Origin: Rhizobium sp. Q54
GTDB taxonomy: Bacteria; Pseudomonadota; Alphaproteobacteria; Rhizobiales; Xanthobacteraceae
Reading direction: 5' to 3'
DNA: 64,000 bases
NCBI GenBank assembly: GCA_945907045.1
Contig: CAMDSH010000002.1
Location: 62,001-126,000, forward strand
This document shows, in pieces, positions 60,774 through 64,000 of this stretch (the stretch's first letter is position 1; the number at the start of each line of letters is the position of its first letter). Below the pieces are notes generated by a model. The model did not search any database, was not told the DNA's origin, and saw only the letters and a list, made by a program, of their open reading frames with translations. The position numbers and the translations under genes were made by a program.

Positions 60774-61922
60774 ATGAATCGGCGACCCGATCCCGCGCCC
60801 ATTCCGTTTATTGACCTGCAGGCGCAGCGCCGCCGGCTGGGCGGCGCCATCGACGCGGCGGTTGCGCGCGTGCTTACGCACTGCCAGTTCGTCATGGGGC
60901 CGGAAGTGGCCAAGCTGGAATCCGAGCTCGCGGCATTCTGCGGCGCGCGTCATGCGATCAGCTGCGCGAGCGGAACCGACGCGCTACTGCTGGTGCTGAT
61001 GGCCAAAGGCATCGGCCCGGGCGACGCGGTGTTCTGCCCATCCTTCACATTCTGCGCGACGGCGGAAGTCGTGGCGCTGGTCGGCGCGACGCCCGTGTTC
61101 GTCGATGTCGAGGCGGAAAGTTTCAACCTGGATCCGAAGGGTCTTGCGCCCGCGGCCGCCACCGCCAAGCGTCTTGGCCTGAAACCGAAAGCCGTGACCC
61201 CGGTCGATCTGTTTGGGCTGCCGGCCGATCACGATGCCATCGCCGCCGCGGCCAAGGCAGAGAATCTGTTCGTGCTCGATGATGCCGCGCAGGGTTTCGG
61301 TGCGAGCTATAAAAATCGCAAGCTGGGCGCGATTGCCGATGCCTGTGCCACCAGCTTCTTTCCGGCGAAGCCGCTCGGTTGCTTCGGCGATGGCGGGGCG
61401 ATCTTCACCGATGATGACAAGCTTGCCGAGGTGATCAAAAGCATTCGTGTGCACGGGCAGGGCAGCGACAAATACGACAACGTCCGCATCGGCCTCACCG
61501 CGCGTCTCGACACCATCCAGGCGGCGATCCTGAGCGAGAAGCTGAAAATATTTCCTGAGGAAATCGTTGCGCGTGATCGCATCGCGCAGCGCTATGCCGA
61601 AGGGCTCGGTAATATCGCGATCACGCCGACTGTGCCGAAGGGCTACACCTCGGTGTGGGCGCAATACACCATCCGGCTTCCCAAGGGCCGGCGCGATGGA
61701 CTTGCGGCTGCGCTTAAGACCGAAGGCATTCCGACTGCGATCTATTATCCGATCCCGCTGCACCGCCAGCAGGCCTACAAGCATTTCCCGGTGGGTGAGG
61801 GCGGCGTGGCGGTGAGCGACAGACTGGCGGACGAAGTCATCTCGCTGCCGATGCATCCTTATCTCGACGCCCCGACGCAGGATCGCATCATCGACGCGGT
61901 GCGCCGCGCGCTCAAAGGCTGA
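60774..61922 (+). CDS. DegT/DnrJ/EryC1 aminotransferase (WbpE/WlbC-like)
   Basis: The 382-residue PLP protein has 'IPFIDLQAQRRRLG', 'CASGTDALLLVLMA', 'FVLDDAAQGFGASYKNRK' and the Schiff-base Lys in 'FFPAKPLGCFGDGGAIF', and 'SIRVHGQGSDKYDNVRIG', which is usual in WbpE/WlbC and related enzymes. It would transaminate C3 of a keto sugar made by the upstream dehydrogenase. It abuts the reverse-strand manC gene with no spacing. Confidence 0.9.
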   Translation: MNRRPDPAPIPFIDLQAQRRRLGGAIDAAVARVLTHCQFVMGPEVAKLESELAAFCGARHAISCASGTDALLLVLMAKGIGPGDAVFCPSFTFCATAEVVALVGATPVFVDVEAESFNLDPKGLAPAAATAKRLGLKPKAVTPVDLFGLPADHDAIAAAAKAENLFVLDDAAQGFGASYKNRKLGAIADACATSFFPAKPLGCFGDGGAIFTDDDKLAEVIKSIRVHGQGSDKYDNVRIGLTARLDTIQAAILSEKLKIFPEEIVARDRIAQRYAEGLGNIAITPTVPKGYTSVWAQYTIRLPKGRRDGLAAALKTEGIPTAIYYPIPLHRQQAYKHFPVGEGGVAVSDRLADEVISLPMHPYLDAPTQDRIIDAVRRALKG

Positions 61923-63341
61923 CTATTTCCGCTTGTAGATGTCGTCGAGCCGGACGATATCATCCTCGCCGAGATAGCTTCCGGTCTGCACCTCAATCAG
62001 CTCGAGCGGAATTTTCCCTCGATTGGCAAGGCGATGCACCGTGCCAAGCGGGATGTAAACCGACTCGTTTTCGGCCACGGATTTCACCGTCTCGCCCATG
62101 GTGACCTCCGCCGTTCCGCGCACCACCACCCAATGTTCGGCGCGATGCTGGTGTTTCTGCAGTGACAGCATGCCGCCGGGAATGACGACGATGCGCTTGA
62201 CCTGAAAGCGCTCGCCCATGTCGATCGACTCGTAATAGCCCCAGGGCCGGTGCGCGCGGCGATGGTTGATTGCTTCCGTGCGTTTGGCGGCCTTGAGCTT
62301 TTCGACCAGTTCGCGCACTTCCTGCGCGCGCTCGCGCGGCATCACCAGCACCGCGTCGGCGGTGGAGACCACGACCAGATCCTTGACGCCGAGCGTGGCG
62401 GTCAGGCGTCCGTCGCTGTGGATGACGCAGCCTTGCGTATCGACGGCGACGACTTCGCCCTGCACCGCGTTGCCCGCCTTGTCGCGCGGCGCGATGTCGA
62501 AGATCGCGTCCCAGCTGCCGATGTCGGACCAGCGGAATTTTCCTTCGATCACGGCGGCGCGGTCGGTCTTTTCCATTACCGCGTAATCGATTGATTTCTG
62601 CGGGGCGCGCGCGAAGGCGGCAGGATCGAGCCGCAGGAATCCAAGATCGTTGGTGGCCCCGGTGACGGCGGCTTCGATCGCCGCCGCCATGTCCGGCTCG
62701 AAGCGCGCAAGCTCGGCCAGCAAGACGTCGGCGCGGAAAAGGAAGTTGCCGGAGTTCCACAGGTAGCCTTCGCGCACATAACGTCCGGCGGTGGCGGCGT
62801 CAGGTTTTTCCACGAACGCCTTGACCGCGTGCACGCCTTTGGCCTTCAAGGCTTCGCCCGGCAGGATGTAACCGTAGCTGGTCTTTGGCTCGCTCGGCTT
62901 GATGCCGAAGGTGACGATACGCCCCATCTCCGTCGCCTCGCGCCCCGCCAAACAAGTAGCGCGGAACGGTTCGACATCGAGAATGATGTGATCGGCGGCA
63001 AGCGCCAGCACGACCGCATCCGGGTTGCGCTGTTTCGCCACCGTCGTCGCGGCAGCAATGGCGGGGCCGGAGTCGCGCCGCAGCGGCTCGATCACCACCG
63101 TGGCATCGACGCCGACATCCTCCGCCTGGCGGCGGGCGAAGAAGTGAAAGTTGGGTCCGGTGATGACGATCGGCGGCGCAAACACCGCCGGGTCCGCCAC
63201 CCGCAGCAGGGTTTCCTGATAGGTCGAGCGCTCGCCGATCAGCGGCAAAAATTGCTTCGGCAGCGCATCGCGCGATACCGGCCAGAGCCGCGTTCCGGCG
63301 CCGCCGGCAAGAAGGATGGGGACAATGAGCGGGGCTGGCAT
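61923..63341 (-). CDS. manC: Mannose-1-phosphate guanylyltransferase / mannose-6-phosphate isomerase
   Basis: The bifunctional enzyme makes GDP-mannose. The 472-residue protein has 'ILLAGGAGTRLWPVSRDALPKQFLPL' (9-34), 'FVEKPD', 'LWNSGNFLF' in the transferase half. The cupin-type isomerase half has 'RPWGYYESIDMGERFQVKRI' and 'LQKHQHRAEHWVVVRGTAEVTMG'. The His residues of 'KHQHRAEHW' bind the metal. It supplies the substrate for Gmd at 52 kb. It is divergent from murJ. Confidence 0.95.
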   Translation of the reverse strand: MPAPLIVPILLAGGAGTRLWPVSRDALPKQFLPLIGERSTYQETLLRVADPAVFAPPIVITGPNFHFFARRQAEDVGVDATVVIEPLRRDSGPAIAAATTVAKQRNPDAVVLALAADHIILDVEPFRATCLAGREATEMGRIVTFGIKPSEPKTSYGYILPGEALKAKGVHAVKAFVEKPDAATAGRYVREGYLWNSGNFLFRADVLLAELARFEPDMAAAIEAAVTGATNDLGFLRLDPAAFARAPQKSIDYAVMEKTDRAAVIEGKFRWSDIGSWDAIFDIAPRDKAGNAVQGEVVAVDTQGCVIHSDGRLTATLGVKDLVVVSTADAVLVMPRERAQEVRELVEKLKAAKRTEAINHRRAHRPWGYYESIDMGERFQVKRIVVIPGGMLSLQKHQHRAEHWVVVRGTAEVTMGETVKSVAENESVYIPLGTVHRLANRGKIPLELIEVQTGSYLGEDDIVRLDDIYKRK

Positions 63342-63495
63342 GGCTTTGGCGGGCTCGACAGAACGATAATGTTCAGGTGTAGAGGGATCGGCGGCCCGTT
63401 CCGGCCGGATTCGTTTTAAGCCAGTTCGTCGCGCCTGACTATCGGTATAGTTGCGAGGGGGTCACCCCACGCCCGCAACCGGCACATCCTCACCG

Positions 63496-64000
63496 ATGAT
63501 AGAACGCATACTTACCGTCGGCGGCCTTACGCTTCTCTCGCGGGCGACCGGCTTTGCGCGCGACATTATACTGGCGGCGGTGCTCGGCGCGGGACCGGTG
63601 GCGGACGCGTTTTTCGTGGCGCTGCGCCTGCCCAATCATTTCCGCGCCATTTTCGCCGAGGGCGCGTTCAACGCCGCCTTCGTGCCGGCTTATGCGCGCA
63701 TCCGCGAGCAGGGCGACGCTGCACGTGCACGCGTTTTCGCCGACCGCGTGTTCACGCTGTTGCTCGCAAGCCAGATCGTGCTGCTGGCGCTGGCGTTTAT
63801 TTTCACGCCGTTCGTCATTTCGTTGCTGGCGCCCGGCTTCGCCAAGGATCCCGGCCGCTTCGCGCTTGCGGTCGATCTCACCCGCATCACGTTTCCATAT
63901 TTATTGCTGGTGACGCTGGTGACGCTTTACGGCGGCATCCTCAACGCGATGCACCGTTTTGCCGCCGCGGCTGCCGCGCCCATCCTGCTTAATCTCTCGA
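63496..64000 (+). CDS. murJ: Lipid II flippase MurJ, N-terminal part (cut by window edge)
   Basis: The frame is open from ATG at 63496 to the window end (168 codons). The protein starts 'MIERILTVGGLTLLSRATGF', then 'RDIILAAVLGAGPVADAFFVALRLPN', 'FRAIFAEGAFNAAFVPAYAR', all classical MurJ/MviN features, including the conserved Arg in 'SRxTGFxRD'. MurJ moves lipid II across the inner membrane for peptidoglycan synthesis. It is a core chromosomal gene and marks the probable right edge of the glycan island. The 154-base gap before it has a TATAGT at 63446-63451 but no clear -35. Confidence 0.95.
   Translation, partial: MIERILTVGGLTLLSRATGFARDIILAAVLGAGPVADAFFVALRLPNHFRAIFAEGAFNAAFVPAYARIREQGDAARARVFADRVFTLLLASQIVLLALAFIFTPFVISLLAPGFAKDPGRFALAVDLTRITFPYLLLVTLVTLYGGILNAMHRFAAAAAAPILLNLS

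Noticed and set aside
60984-61856. Open frame of 290 codons on the reverse strand
   Set aside because: Antisense to the WbpE-like aminotransferase, His/Arg/Asp-rich without motifs. It is a by-product of the real gene.
63458-63468. Dyad GGGGT-C-ACCCC upstream of murJ
   Set aside because: Short GC-rich dyad that can occur by chance in this composition; no linked promoter element is clear.
1-64000. CRISPR arrays, tRNA or rRNA genes, insertion sequences, integrases
   Set aside because: Looked for repeat-spacer patterns, tRNA-like gaps and transposase or integrase motifs. None was found; gaps are too short and coding density too high.

Overview
The window comes from the chromosome of an alphaproteobacterium, probably a Hyphomicrobiales member near Bradyrhizobium, Rhodopseudomonas or Afipia. 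This rests on moderately high GC, frequent GTG starts, and the protein style of the transaldolase, Gfo/Idh/MocA, ManC and MurJ genes on the right. The placement is an inference and no 16S or marker gene is present. Almost the whole window is one large surface-polysaccharide locus. Coding density is very high, many genes overlap by 1-4 bases (ATGA, GTGA, CTGA, TAATG), and no gene-free stretch exceeds 300 bases. The longest gaps are about 250 bases at 24.26-24.51 kb, 209 at 5.37-5.58 kb and 180 at 51.83-52.01 kb.

Left part (0-5.4 kb): the end of a methyltransferase, an unknown GT-B-like protein, two tandem paralogous methyltransferases, an APS kinase (cysC) and an unusual aldo/keto reductase. 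Legionaminic acid block (5.6-17 kb): legB (reverse strand), a divergent NeuB-type synthase, ptmE, legF, ptmA, legC, legH, legI, legG, and a first HisF-like/HisH-like/WbpG-like sugar amidotransferase set. A type I ABC exporter, an unknown GT-B-like protein and a second complete amidotransferase set follow (17-23.3 kb).

Sulfation block (23.3-27.6 kb): two divergent sulfotransferase-like genes and a striking fusion of a pyruvate kinase domain to ATP sulfurylase. With cysC at 3.75 kb these supply the enzymes needed to make PAPS and transfer sulfate. Pseudaminic acid block (27.7-40 kb): pseB, pseG, pseC, an unknown 628-residue protein, pseI, an ATP-grasp enzyme, a PseH-like acetyltransferase, a CMP-sugar synthetase fused to a class III aminotransferase, an epimerase, a metallophosphoesterase and a second ATP-grasp enzyme. 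These extra enzymes suggest a further modified nonulosonic acid.

Right part (40-64 kb): glycosyltransferases, a methyltransferase, a UDP-HexNAc dehydrogenase and 4-epimerase, a lipid-linked sugar module (GT-C membrane protein, small flippase subunit, GT2, LPG-synthase-like membrane protein), a PIG-L deacetylase, two acyltransferases, gmd with a C-methyltransferase and a Gmd paralog, a GT2-methyltransferase fusion, a large membrane protein, transaldolase, WbpB/WbpE-like enzymes, manC and the start of murJ. The last 5 kb is visibly richer in GC than the nonulosonate and sulfation blocks, which fits an acquired or fast-evolving island beside the core chromosome.

Overall reading: the locus makes at least two nonulosonic acids (legionaminic- and pseudaminic-type). 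Both are probably amidinated and possibly sulfated, and they are transferred to a glycan also containing 6-deoxy and uronic-type sugars. No Wzx, Wzy, Wzz, KpsMT or Wzm/Wzt protein was recognised, so the main polymer-export genes lie elsewhere or the MsbA/PglK-like ABC protein serves as flippase.
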